Origin: Lineus longissimus
Taxonomy: Eukaryota; Nemertea; Pilidiophora; Heteronemertea; Lineidae
NCBI RefSeq assembly: GCF_910592395.1
Contig: NC_088310.1
Coordinates: 22,585,491 to 22,649,490, forward strand
Direction: 5' to 3'
DNA: 64,000 nucleotides
In this document: piece by piece, positions 27,233-41,900 of the stretch
Layout: every line of letters starts with the position of its first letter
Numbering within the stretch: the stretch's first letter is position 1
Notes under the pieces: generated by a model
The model's input: the letters and a program-made list of their open reading frames with translations, nothing else
Database searches by the model: none
What the model was told of the DNA's origin: nothing
Program-made: the position numbers and the translations under genes

Positions 27233-30200
27233 GTATGAGATATATATACATATGATATATTCAAGTATCTTAAAAGACTTTAGCTGCAACCACCCACATC
27301 ACACAGCCTCACGCCTATAGACGCTACTTATATATCGCACTCGCTTCGTCATCACATTTATTGTCCGAGAGAACTTGAAGTTTACGAGGAGGTATGAAGG
27401 CCGTGCACTGCAACTGTGCCGATTCGAATGATCGTTTAAGATCTACGTATGAAATAAGTCCGAAAGAACATGGTTTTGATTCATACCTAAAACTTCTGAC
27501 TTTACACAGAGCGTATGTAAACTTAACATTGAACTGCCATCTGTCAGAGCTTGGCAAGCTTAATTGTACATTGCACTGAAAGGTTAAGTCGTTGGTGTCA
27601 GACTCTGAACAAGATACTCTGAAGAATGCCTCAAAAAATTGTTCCTCTTTAAATGATAACATCTTATGATATAAAGACACATTTGAAAATGGACCATTTG
27701 CTTGCTGAATCCTAACAGAGATAAGACTTTATTGAATGCAGCATCTAACATGTCTGAGCCTCCGCACACCGACATCAATGATTGCTTTGTCTTTATGCGA
27801 AATTTAAGTGCACGAGTCTTAATACCTCTTAAGGGCATTGTTTAAATGGAAGAAGACAAAGTATTTTGTATCACGAGAAGCAATAATCAGTTGACGAGCA
27901 CTGCCTCTCTTTATGCAATGTGTGCAATTGTGCATGGAGTAAAATCAGTCTGAAGACAATAGTTGTGTTTAACAGCCGCCATTAGAGCACACCGTTTACA
28001 CTACTTCTAAGTATGTCCCGTAGTCTTACCAATGTTACCAGCTAAACCGATGACTCGGTGATGAATAGTCCACTGTCATCTGGTCTGAGTGATTTGGGTG
28101 ATCACAATTTATCGAATTACCCATAATTTGACAATTGATATTGCTGTGGTTGTGTTATTCTATGGATACTTGGTCGTGATGAGATAACCGTTAGATGCTG
28201 TTAGCATCACCAAAATGATCAACTGCGAAGCGCCATGAACGAATTATTTAGACGACGGGTTGAGATCCTTTCTGGAAGGTTCTCAGCGTTGACGCTGATG
28301 TTAGTGTCTCGGTGACGTAAGGTTACTAGTATGAAGTTGACAAGGCGCAAACAAAAACTATTAACTGAGGAGAGGGGATGCACATGTGATATATACATAA
28401 CACAGTCATACAGAAAAATAGTCAATATAGAATATGAAATATGGCTGTTAATTACAGTTAAGAATGATCGGGTCTTAAAACGTAGGCTAATTTAATCAAA
28501 CCCGGATCAGTGTTGAGATGATGAACTGTCCAAAGCGTGTATCAGTGGGGTGATGACCTTATATGAGCCATGTCTCACATTATAATTTTAATTATTATGA
28601 TAACTACATGTATAGATGCATGAATTTAACTAAATTTTCAGATGTAACACCGTTTTACGACTTAACACAAAGTTTGCTGGTGCTTGCAAGCAAACGTTTG
28701 CTGATGTAGACCAGGCTATAGCCTATTCGGCGATCTTATAGTAAACATTCGCTTAATCAATCGCACGCGGTCCCCTCTTGATTTCACCATAGGGCCAGGC
28801 AACTGTGAATTAAACTCATCTTGTAACAACCTTTGTTGCATAGTTTAGATCGCGTTCACCTTGTCGATCTCAGAATAGAGTTGCCCCGTGGCTTCACCAT
28901 GGAGAACTCCGATAATTCAATGTGTTTACCCTGAGTGTACATTTCTTTCAAACTTCACTTCAGAAGTATGACCTATCAGACATAAAGCCCTTGACTCCCT
29001 ACTGTCAAGTATTCGGTCTTTATGAATACTTGCTACTGTCATGGCCAAAATTATATAGCGGTATAATGTATTGGACCCTGGGACCTCGGGATATATGCAT
29101 ATAATGTTAGTAAATATCCGCTCCCTAATAACAGTATATACTTTAGGGAGGCCTTGCTCAGAAGAAGAAAAAAATGCGCTTTGTTTGATTGCTTCCTACG
29201 TGTGGTCTTGATCAGGTCTCAGACATGTATGAGCAATTATGTATATAAAGGATTTGCCACACACAAACTGTCAGGAACCATCAACAAGTTCCTTCGACCT
29301 CCACGATCCATGCTCCACACAGAGACACGCCGCAACATGCACACCAGACTCCAGTGGCGGCTATTAAGAAGAGAAGGAGCATGCAGCAAAAAGAAATGAA
29401 CCCAATCTTAGAGATAATTGACACGTTACGAGCAACTGGTGGCATTGTTTGGCATGATTGCAGAAGCAATATGTAACTAAGCTCATTGCCTTCTGCTGGC
29501 ATCAATCGACTTGTCCTCGCCGATTGCTCGGCTTCGGTGGGATGAAGGCCACTTTTTAGGTGTAGCGTGTTTGGGGGAACACTCAGAAAATGCAGCATCA
29601 GTTTCCGAATGGCTACAAGAGACAATTTGGGGGTGTCTCTACTGAAGGATTTTGTTGTCGATCGTTATTGAGTAGATCATTAGGATGTCGAGGCCTGTAT
29701 CCAACTTCTTTCTGACTTGAGTCAATCTGTCTGTAACGACCGATGGCCATGAAGTATTTCTCTATTGACCAGAAAGGATGAGGTTTAGTGCAAAATGAAT
29801 GACATTCTTATCCGATTCTAAAAGTCAAGACAGATTTGTTTCTTCCTTCTATAAGGATGGACTGGGTGAAAGTTGTTTTGATTTTCAAGGTTTCTGTTGG
29901 TTCAGTTCTGAATTGCTGCCATATATTCCAGGGAATGAACGTTCCATATCATTATTCCAGTTTGCTGCCTTCTTCAAACCTTTGGCAAATGAACAGGGCA
30001 TGGAAACCAGCGACGTAGAAAGAGGAAGGATAACCCTTAGCTGGCACATCAGCGTGTGAACCACGAGAAGTTGCTGTAATTGTATTTTTTGTCATTCTGT
30101 GTGCCAGTCTCTTCCGTGGTGACTTTTCAAAACAGCATATAGACTGAGAGTCGGCGTCACACAATGACCATCCTAACACCCTCACTATGATCTCCTAACT

Positions 30201-32935
30201 CGCTGCAGCATTCACAGCGACAAATTCATCCTCCGCTTATGGGCAAATCCCCGGTAGCTAATAACCTGTTTAGTGTAATTGCATAGCTACGCACCTAATC
30301 ACATATTGCCGCATTGTCACTGAGATAACTGGTTAGGGCGATTCCTTCCAAGCGAGAACGAGATGCCTTGCAATGGTTAGCTGTATTTTCATGGGATTAT
30401 TTCATTTTTCGTGGTACGTTCAGAGTTGGTTCCGTGGTCATTTGTGATGTACACACTGCATCTGACTATAAGCATGCGACTGAGTGCACAGTGCGATGAT
30501 GTTAGCAATGATAAAGCTAACTGTATTGGATGGAGTAAAACATAAAGCTTTTATGTCAGTTAGTAGGGATTTGAGGAAGAGTAACCAAAAAGCAAGGCAT
30601 AGCTTATGCTGATTGTGGGTTTTTTGTGCTTTTTCGATATCAGTTAAAATCCTTCTAACTGTAACACCGCAAATGAGCATGGATTGTAGTATATGCATCA
30701 TTGCTTGTCATTGAATCAGCTTCATCTTTTTATTTGTCACTAGCAATATGCAATGCCTAATAAAGATCCTTCTAAATTACATAACTTTAATACCGTATAA
30801 ACATGGCTTTATTAAAGGATTCGTCCAATTGACAGTCAAAATTGATACAGGCTTAATCAAGGTCTAGACAGAGTCTACCGAAATCGTGATCCTCTCTGTT
30901 TACGAGAATTGACAGTATTCCGGATCTCAGTTTGTCGCTCAATGTGAAAGGCATTAAGTAGCATTGCGTACGAGGTCGGTGAACTGACAGCACTGACAAG
31001 TTAATTTCCACAGGATTTGAGATCTAGATGAACATCTCCAGTTATAGCTGTGTACTGATATGAAAAAATCTATGAATGGTTGAGGTTATGCCATGTTAAG
31101 TTGACCTGATATCGATGTATGTTTGTAATGAAGTTTCTAGAAATTATAGTAGTTGTTGAAATCGTCTCTGTGATAGGGTTGTTTGCAAACAGGTCCGGCA
31201 CCTACCGAGAGTTTGCACTGATGATCGGAATATGGCAACTGTCGGCGGTAATGTACGGTTGAATGCCGAGAAGGGTGTGTGGAATGCATTTAGCCATGAT
31301 ATGATGATAATGCCGAAAAAAAGGACCTTTCTCGACAGTGCCGCTTGTTTGCTTGTCGCGTATAGTAAGGTGTCTGAGAAGGGAAGTTTGTTTAGCGGCG
31401 GTGTTAATGTATGGAAGCCGAGAAGAGTTTAATATGTTATGTAAATATGCTTTCGCAGTTTCTGATTGATATTGGCTTCGTCCGTATTATTCAGAGGATG
31501 TCGACACCGTGTAATTTAATATTTCTGTCAATGCTTTTGCATTGAATCATGAGCGGTATTAGGTTTATTCTTTCAATATGTTGATCGTTCAACCATTCTT
31601 TATTAATCTCAACCTCGAACATATTGCACCGAATGTGTTGAATAAGGTGTTGCGTTTCCTCAATAGCGACAGGATCAGATGCAATTCTATCTTCACTGAT
31701 ACGTGGATAGCCTCTCGGTCACAATGACCAATTGCATGACAGCACGATGACGATGATTCGCGTCGTGATAAGCTGATGCCTGAGCAACGCTCGTCGTTCA
31801 TTAACCGTCTTGGGGCTGCAGTTCTGTAAGTCAAACTGACAGTACCAGGGTTGCATTAAACATCTTTGAGATTCTTTAAATGCAATTGTGTTCGTATCAT
31901 TACTCGGTCGACCACTCAGAAGGTTTGATTTTTTCAGTATCGAAGAGGTAGTTGGCATTGCTTTCCCATCTAGGTGTCAGTTTAAGGGCCAAAGCAAAAA
32001 CTACATGAAAGATGTGATGGATTCGGTTGGTTCACCGCTAACGAAAGCAGATTCTGCCCTGCAACTCCACTCCAAAATACGGGATTTCTTTAGTGGAAGT
32101 AATACTGGCCATGATGTCCGAGTCTTATCAGGAAGCAAAAAGCGGCCTTGGTCCGCTTGGGAAGACTTCATTACGTGGTGGAAATCGTTCCGGAAAGAGT
32201 CATTCAATTCTCATCGATTTTATTCAGTTCTGTCGTGTGATTTTATCATGAACGAAACACTAATCAAAGTTTGCCGTCCACATTACAAGAAATCTGTGAC
32301 CGGTGGCCAAGCGCGTCGTAAGCCGCGGACTGAGTCATCATGATGCTGGAAACACTGATCGCAGGCTGCGAAGTCAAAGCGTGACTCAGGCGTTGGACCA
32401 TCTGGGTCCGTAGCGCCTCGATGCCCCCATTGACTTGTAGATTCAGTTAATTTCTCTTGAATCCTAATGGGCAAGTACATGATAGAGATGAGACGAAAAG
32501 AAGTATGATATGTTTGGGTATCAGTGGGGGAGACTCGATAAGTCGGCGGTCATTGAAAGTATACATCGTCGAAGAGTTCGCCTACTAGGTATCGCAGTAA
32601 GATTTCAACAGCGCTACAGGGCCCTGTTCAGCGACACGACCTTTTTCCTTTAGAGACCAACGCCAAAGAAGAGCCGCTCTCTATATGGCAGGGTCTAACT
32701 CCTCAATCGGCGTTAGAGACAAACTCCAGCTGAGCATCTTCTTTACGAAATTTCTCGTCAACTTTTACTGGAAACACCAAATGAGCAACCTTGCCCAGGT
32801 CTACTAACTCCATCGACAGGATCAATTCAAGATGGCATACATGTAACATTTTCTCCGCAATTTTAGGCAAAAGTGTCGTTCCCAGGTCGGGACTGATTAT
32901 GATGCTAAGGATTTCAATCTAACATCCGGTCAGGA
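27233..32935. other. No gene recognised
   Basis: Unique AT-rich DNA. The longest ORF is 151 codons at 31888-32343, plus strand, with no recognisable domain; one or two ORFs of this size are expected by chance in 64 kb. No RNA genes or repeat arrays were seen. Confidence 0.4.
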
Positions 32936-32950
32936 GGGGGGGGGGGGGGG
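32936..32950. repeat. Poly-G tract (15 G)
   Basis: Fifteen consecutive G residues. Simple sequence, probably length-variable. Confidence 0.9.
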
Positions 32951-35900
32951 AAGATACCAAAACAAACGCGCTGGATGAGACGCAATAAAAAACATATTTG
33001 AACCCATGATATAATAAACAATGTTTCTCTTACCACTATGCCTCGACCGCTCTTTTCCTCGCGATGCGCGAGCGATTGATGCTAACTGGGGTCGACAGTC
33101 AATCCTGGCGGAGGGTGCGGATTAATCGAGAAGCTGTATCGGTCTCGTTGCAAACTTGACTAGGGGCAATGAAATAAATTACTCCAAGAGCCTTGGGATG
33201 TGGAGCACTTTATCCTTGAAAAACCTGTTTCTTCCACCCAAAATGGAATTATTTTTGTGTATGTCTTAAACAAACTTTAGGGTCGATGCATATGAATATC
33301 TCGCCAAGGTTGCTTGACTTCAAGTGCATGCTTCTCTGCTTAACTGTTAATGTTTAACTTTATATAACGGTAATTGCCGCAAATTGATCTTATTCAATGT
33401 TCGGGGACGTATCAATTTATGGTGGATGCTCAACTACTGAGGAAGGCAGCCGGGGTGAATCGCTTGGAGAGCAATTATATTGTAATGTGGAAAAGAGGCG
33501 AGGCTAATGAGGGCTCGTAGATGATTTAACAAGGAGCAGTATAATGTAATGATACTTTGAACGGCTGACATAATTGATTGTTTGATGGTTTCTGAAAATG
33601 GAATGATGCACTTCATGTGTTTTATAATAAAATGTTTAGAGATTTCGTAACTTTAAGAAGGTTACATCTAACCGCATTCAGACCATGAACCATTGAGGCC
33701 ATGAACCATCAATAGCTTAGAAATTAAAGCGCGTGATAGAATCCTTTGTTCCCCGGACAATCAATCCTAAGACATTTTATTTTCAAACTTCAACACCGGG
33801 ACAATTCGTCGATTAGTGAGAGAAACCTATTTGCTGAAGACTCCCTGTCATAACTTTTGAAAACAGTCAGTCGTGTAGCCCACCATTCTCCTTTTGATCA
33901 AACAATTACATCAAACACTGCACTAAACTTCGCGTAATTGACGCGACTCCTCTTATTCATGTACCTAGAGCTATGTTTAAACTTATAGATTAAAAAAATC
34001 AGAGAGTATTAAAAAAATCCATCATTGTACGCATCCTTTGGAGAGTCTTTGAAAGTTCGAAATTTTCATGATCAAAGCTACCCTTATGCTTAGAGTTATT
34101 ATATTGATAAAAAGCGTAAACAATCTTCAGCGGGATCTGCTGTGTAGAGTCAACTGAAAAATCTGACTGAAGGTTTAGAATTAGAGGGATCTTGCTGAGC
34201 CAGAACCATTGGCTTCATGAATATCCCAGCGTTGATTGAGTGAACATGTAAAAATATTGAAATAAAAGTTTGGCAGAAACGAAACTCGTGTTCAAAGTTG
34301 CCCGTTTTGGATTCGGTGTACTGGACCATGCGGAACGAGCAATTTTTCAAGTGTTTCCCTCACGAGAAACGCCCCAAGAACTGCGTGCATCTCGTCCTTC
34401 AAGCTAGGAATTGATTAATTGACCCCTTGAAAATCTATTCTCTCTCCTGGGTTCTTACTTTTGACGTTCTCCGTCATCTTCACAAATGAAAAGGCTCTGC
34501 AAGGTAAAAATTTCGCAGCAGTGTATTGCCTGTAAACAATTCTACAGCTTCTCTGTTCCCTAATAACATAGCGGCGTAATGTATCCTTACAGAGACATAT
34601 TAGCTTTTGGCTTAATCCGTCTTTTGTACTGTACACATGATAAATCCATGCTGCATTCTCGATTACAGACAGAACAGTAAACATGAGAAGTCTTCAGTAA
34701 AAACTGATCTATCTTGATATTTCTCGCATTCACACGACTTTTACAATAACCTCTCATGTGCACATGGCACAAAGGCATTTGACAAAAAGGTTTGAACATG
34801 TTTCAAACGGATACGAGAACGAGTAAGGAAAACAGTTTTTCCTCCCGCATGCAGTTTTTTTCGATATTTCTGATAACATGCATTTGATTATTTCTTCCCA
34901 AGAGGGGGTGGCTGCAACGCAGCACTGCAGAGCTGAAACAATTGGCTTGAGGCTGATATTTTAATTTCACGTAGTTCAATGACAAACATAAATGGAGCCA
35001 TTCTGTGATACGACATACCATATCGATAATAAATCATCTGGTCAAACATGTGTAGTGCACTGTGCAAAAGAAAACCTGGTCCAATGAGAAGCGTCTATAA
35101 CCTAGTCAGTGCATAATTGTAGTGTTTTGCAGTTGCGTGCATGGGACAGCAATACTGGTTGAGTAGATTGATGGGTCCCATGTGACATGTACAGTCAGCC
35201 AATCGATCATCGGAAGATTAGAGGGAAGTTTAAGGTAAACTGACTAATCGAATCTCACGTGTACATTAGCATTGTAAAAAGCAATATACACACACTTGAT
35301 GCTAAATGATGCACTGTATCTTTCGCTGCACGAATGGCTATTTTGTGCAGTTAGGATTCAGAGTCTTTTTTGTATGTTACACGAAAATGGGGCGTCACGT
35401 GTGCATAGAAACGAGAGAAAAAGATCTTTCTTAAGTGAAATTGAAACAGAAGGTACGTCACATGTGCAAGCATAGTGCATTTAACCACAACGAGGTTTCT
35501 CCAGTGAATTCATAGTACACTAAAACGAACGTAGGTGCCACGTTTGCACGCTCACAGGCCAACATCAGAAATAATCATAAGTTTAACCCTCCTGTTACCG
35601 CCTTACTGATTCGGATAGTACTATCGCATGTAATCACGAATGCTCAAGTCAATCTCTTTGCTATGATATCTGCTCAAGGTGAATATTACCCCACCCCTCA
35701 TAATCACCTGGAGTCCATCACCCGTCTCATTAGCCCATCAAAGCTCCATTACGTCACGATGTAGCTTATTACACAGGCAAGTGGAAATCAAGTAAGCAAG
35801 GTGGCATGTACTTATTGAGCTGTACATAACGGACTGGTTTCGTAAATAATCATATCATAATGGACTGTAAGCTGTCCATGTTTTGATTTGCTCCTCTTAC

Positions 35901-38900
35901 CAAGATGGTCATTGAGGCTGATGAACGCTTTTTAATGTCTTGGGTATAAATATTCACTATCTGTGAGAGAGCACTGAAGACACTACAAAAATAACTAATT
36001 TGTATCCAACAGGAGGCGCCATTATCCTTCCTTTCTTTCTGTCGAACTGGTCTCTGGACCCCTGGTAATGATATTGCAGTCAAATTGAATTTTATGTTTC
36101 AGTCGAAAAAACAACTGCATCCAAATAAAGATGAAATGTTTCGTCATGAGAAAAATCAGGTCATTAACGGTTTTTCTTAACCAAAGAGAAAAGGCCCGAA
36201 CTAAAATAAATATGCATGACTACTGACGTAATTCCAAAGGATTTATGCCTACTGTTCTATCTGCTTTTTCCACACACAATGAATTGTCCCCTAGTAATAC
36301 TTACCAGCATCAATGCAAAATACTATACTGTTGAAAATATCAAAATGACAACAAAGTTGACACCGTGCCCTTAAAGAACATCAACAGTTAAGTGCAAAAG
36401 TGCCTTAACATGTTAAACCTTTTTCTCTCATATAATAAAAAGTGAATGTTTAGCAAACACAAGAGAATATCATGTGTGGGAGCTTTGAAACTGTAACTGT
36501 TATTGATCGCGTTTTCATTAGGAAGGTCTACGGGGAACTCTGAAACCATACAACTAGGACAAGCATTTACGATAAACCCGGGTCCCTGTTGGCTTGCTGA
36601 ATGTTTTCTACATGTTCTTGGCTATAACAGAATATCTGGATTATAAGTGTTTAAACTTAAAGGGGCATGGACATGTATATAGTTAGATTGTTCAGAGGCA
36701 AATACACTTTATTTCTTCTTGTTATTATCTTCAAGAAAACCCTTGAAGCCGAACTTTACAAAGTGAAGTACACACTGATTTCAGACTGCAATGAAGATTT
36801 CACCAAAACTGAATGTAATTGTTTAGTTTTTGGCATCTGGATTCACAAATAACTTCTGTCACTTCCGTGCTTAGTTCTTAGCATTCCATAACCTTTCGTT
36901 GTGGGCATATCTGTATTCACAGATACGTTAATAACTAACTCTATATTTCTTGGCGTTTGTATTCACAGAGAAACTCTAATATTTTTTCCCCGAGTCGACA
37001 TGGAGAAGACATCTAAACGTCTTAGTTGCCTCAGCCCCTAGGTTTGAAGAATGTTCCAAGCTGTTGGCTGACATGATATGACCAGCACAGCTTGCATGCT
37101 TCTTGATAGCGTTGCCTATGGAAGGACGTATAACATGCACCACGTCCTTGATGGTATCTCAATTGCTTGATGGCTGACAGTTATTAAATTGATGCATGCA
37201 CAATGACAGTATCTTTGAGATATCAAAATCTGCCAACTTTAACAGCACAACCTAAAGGATGTCGGGTGCCGATCTCGGTATAGTGACTGATACAGCACCG
37301 TGGACAGTTTCACCTTCATGCATCACCAGTAATCAAAGTGCTTCAACACAAACGTATCCTGGTACGGGTTTTTTTTCATGATATATGGGAACTTGATACT
37401 TGGGAACTTGTGCCTTTTGTTCCTGAGTCGCAAGGGGTAATTAGAACATTGACCTTTAACGTAGGAAGACCTAGTTCTCTCGCGAGAATGAAATAAAATA
37501 GTCGTCGTTAATTTATTAAGGCCCTAAAGACTGTGTACCTGAATCACCACTGCGTCAAAAGCAACAAACACTATCGATGTCTGCATGTGACGCATAATAG
37601 ACAGAAGCAGTAGAGAGAAAAAACATCTATATGATAGATTTATCACTTAAATTTTCAATAAAAACACAATCTTGCATTCAGCACCTGCTGCATTAATTGC
37701 AAATGCACGTGTTAGACGTCTGAGAGCTGCGTTTCTTGCACAGGCCAGCACGAACGAAGGGTTATCACGCAAAATCGAGGCATTCTGACGGAAGGCATGA
37801 TTGATGACAGTGGAGATGGCTTTCTCCCGTGAAGACTATGTAAAACACCCTAGGGTTTGAGTCATTCACTTTTGTAAATTCATCCCTGCGTCAAATGATT
37901 GAACACAGGAAAAAAGGAAAGTGGCTTGATGAGGGTATAGCCTAATGTGAGGAGAGGTGCAAGGTGGATGGAGAAGATAGGCTTGGGTGTGGCGCACAAA
38001 CAGGTGAATCACCTTCCCCAGCGGTAACCAGGGTGATCTGTTTTACTCAGGTCCTTGTTGATTAGACAGCTCAATGTTTGAAAACAATAGGGGCTCGTGC
38101 AATTCTTTTAAGAAATGTATTGACTGAGGCTCGTGCAGTGATTACACAATTGCCCGTTTACGTCCGTACATCTATTTGGTGGCTGGCACAGGTGGCTGAA
38201 GCCATTATATTATTTGGTGGCATCATACCCCGGCATCATACTGCAGCCGTTATCCCATTTGATGGTCCCGCCACAAATTCAACAGTGATCTCGAACGTTA
38301 TTTGATTGATTGCAAAATCAATGCGAAAACCAGTCATCGAGCACGGCGGCGATTGAAAAAGGCTTCTCTCCACTGATACATGTAAAGTAGAGGAAAACAC
38401 ACACGCAGATCCCTAGGTTTCTGCCTGGCTGATCATGATGTTACGGTCCATTATCTCGATACATCATCTTGACATTGTAAGCTGATGTCAGACAATCTGT
38501 TCTATATACGTTTGATGCTGTTGCCTAACGCTGGAAGGCATCGGTGATCGTTCGAATTTGACTGACTGATAGATTTGGATGGGCCAGTTTCGTTTTCCTT
38601 TGGCTTCAGGTTCTTCCCACACGACTAAGTCACGGCGGAGCAGCCCATTTATATGGGAGCTTGCCTGCCAACACTCTTGGAGCGATCATTTGATTACAAA
38701 GCCAGTACAGCAGTATCAAAAGTCCTCATGGGGAACTTGTCCTACTTTATTGTGTTTGTCGTCGAATCAAAGTTGTGGCAAAGAAGGCTTTTCTTGTTTG
38801 GCGTGTTTTCTTTGTCCCTTCAAACGTTAGCAACAACCAAGTGCCCCAGCAACATCCCATCATGCGTCCAAGATGTCAGTGTCAGTTTTTGTTTTGTAGT

Positions 38901-41900
38901 TGATGCAGTGTAGAGTCAATGAGCCGTTGTCTGGCTTCATGAGCTGTATGAGTCATCTCTAGTTTTTCTTCATGCTCTTCCCATTCTCTATCTTTCTGTT
39001 TGCGGTTGATTTTGCTTTCCCATGATTTTCTAGCTTTTGAACTGCCATGGCTGTTAATCGATAATACAGAGTATTAGGGTATTATCAAAGATTTGTTTTC
39101 CACATTTGTCCGTATGCAACACATCCATACAAATGACTGGTTTTAAAGCTATGATATATCCATGAGGCGCATGTCGGCTTTGGCCCACTAGACAGTTTGG
39201 TGAAGTTGAAAGCTACAGGTTTGGTTGTTCGGCCCTGTCTCGTCGGAAAACCTTTTTTATATATGCATGGCATGCGTCGTCAGATAAGTATACACACGCT
39301 TCGGTGTCCTTCTTGTCAGGGAGGGGTGGCCATTCATTTTCGAATTTGTTGACTGAAATTCGATAAGTACTTGTGCATTTCAATACACTTTCGTGATTTT
39401 TTTTTATCAGAATCTCGAAGTTCGGCGTAACCACTAGCTGTTATTACATGTATTGAATGGCTGTAAAAAAAAGCTCACCGGTTGCATGATGCATCTTCAG
39501 AATATTGACAGCCTCCTTAACGCATCTAAGTCATATCTGTCGGAAAAAGTGTTTTTTTTTAATGTTATCATTCGCCTGAAAAAGTAATCGGCCAAATCAA
39601 CACCTTGACTGAAAACTCCTCTCCATTCACGCAAAAACTCGAACATCTAAGCTTGTTGTGGCCCGGGGATATTTCCTCAACTTCTTTCTTGACACATCAT
39701 CCAGGTTTCTGGCATAAGGTATTCCGGTTGATTTAGAGTGCATTACCCTATACATTTCGTTTTAGAGATGTTGATAAAACCCACCAACAGACAAACATTG
39801 CTGCAGGGTGTTCCATTACTAATCCTAAAAAATAGATTGGATATACCATAGATCTACATGCATGTACATGTGTTAACCTCTACTTTACCACTTAGGCTTA
39901 TGTTAAGGTTTTTTATTTGATGGATTGGATTGGCCGAAACAATCAAATAGGCAAAATTCACCAGCCTCAAAAATGCACATTGAATGATTTAAAAACTCAC
40001 CGTCACGTGGTTTTTAAATTCCCCAATGATGCACTGAGGTTCGAAACATGATGCTTCCAAGATAACCTGCTTGAAGAATGCGAACCTCTCGAAAACGCAT
40101 CCCGAAGTCACAGGTGAAACGTTTCATGCCACTTTTGTTTTGGCTGCTCGGAAAAAAACGAATTGCGTTTTGAAAATATTTACGTCTTCTCTCGAAATGT
40201 CCGTCTTATCGCGTCCAATGGGTTATTGGGGTCGATGAGCTTGAGGCTGATACTTTGTTTGGCAATCCAAGATCGATGTGCTAATCAACCTACAATAACA
40301 TGTTAACCTACACTTTAACCAATCATCACCAATGAAAAGACCAAGGGCAATTTTCTTCATCTGACACTGTAGTAAAAAATTAACCTGGCCGTGTACCCTT
40401 GCCTGTGACTATTCTCCGAGCTCACTGACCTAAATGGGGCACCTCTACCAACTTTGAGGTTACTATCAAGGTTATTTACGCTGACGTTCAAAGTAGGTCA
40501 AACCAAAACCACTGGTGTTCATTTATGTTTTGTATTTAGATGTATCGAATGGATGTACCGATGATATAAATTTTATCAATTTCATATTTCATAATTTCAT
40601 AATATACATTATTTAATTTCCGTTCACATTTCCCTTCCGTAGGTAAGTCACCAAGAGCTGATGGAAATGGAGATGTTGTGATGAGTCTTGCGTTGTAACG
40701 TGTAAGTGCGGGATCCATGATAAATTCAAACACTGTTTATATGGATACGTTCAAAGTGTACTTCATGTAGCATTTAAAGTTTAATTCACCATGTATGGAT
40801 ATATTCATTAAGACTGGATGTTGGTGCACCCTCAGTATTTGTAATAACATACTTTGCATTAACATGATAGGCCTATGCCTTCCTCCAACTAAGATTTTTT
40901 TAGTGATAAAATAACTCGTAAATGTATATCAACATTGCTTCTGGAAATGCCGACGAAAGAAGAGGTTTAGCTGGAACGGCGCCGGCGATTAGCCCCAATA
41001 GCTCAAGTTACCACCGGCTTGTTATAAAACAGCTCTGACATTCATCCCCTATCGTCTGCTAAACCAAGTGCTAACAACCTGGGATATGTGAAGTAAGATA
41101 ACTCTCTAAACAATTGCTCAACTATGCCTGAGAAATTCATTTCTGCAAATTATCGTCTGAGATGATGAATATCAACATTCAAAATATTGTTGGGAACCAT
41201 ACTTTCTTACATCCCTAAAAAAATGAAGAAAATGCGATGCTTCAGGCGAACATTAGAGTAACCTGAGAAGTCGTCCTTGCAGGTGGAACGTCGTGTTTGG
41301 ACTATCGCTGTTTAGTTTTGGTCAGAGTGGAGTACATTGTACGTCATACTTGATGAAAACCAACCTAAAAATGTTTTTAGCCACATTGCAAGACCTAGTC
41401 AACCTTGAACCCGAGCTTAACTGTCGAAGTCTAATTCGATTTTGACCGTCTTTGCATCAAGCGAAGGCTGTGGCAAAACTCTACCATAAAGTAATAGGTT
41501 TTTGGTTGTGGAGGAAGTCAGGAACCTGAATAGAAGCTGCTAACGACCAACGGCATTCTGATCATAGCTCAAGTACCTTTCACCGAGGCAACTTGTGCTG
41601 TTCACGGGATCGTTTGAGCTATCCGAGCTGCTGTCTTGGCTAACAGTCACCGGCTAGCGCTCCCGGAATGCCCGGCAGGTTGCTCGAGAAATATCAAATG
41701 TTTGGTAAATAGTGGCCAATACTGACATGTTGTGGCATCTATGTGATTGGGAATACTATCTCTGCTCCTGCATTGCCCTTAGCGATTGATAATGCCTTCA
41801 ATGCCATCACCCTTGTGCATTACCCCGTGTAGCATAAGGAATTACACTTGTACATTTGAATATTGAAGGTACAAGTACCGTACTTTCATTCCTTTCATTG

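Noticed and set aside
31888-32343. 151-codon plus-strand ORF
   Set aside because: One or two ORFs of this length are expected by chance in six frames of 64 kb. There is no domain, promoter or splice context.
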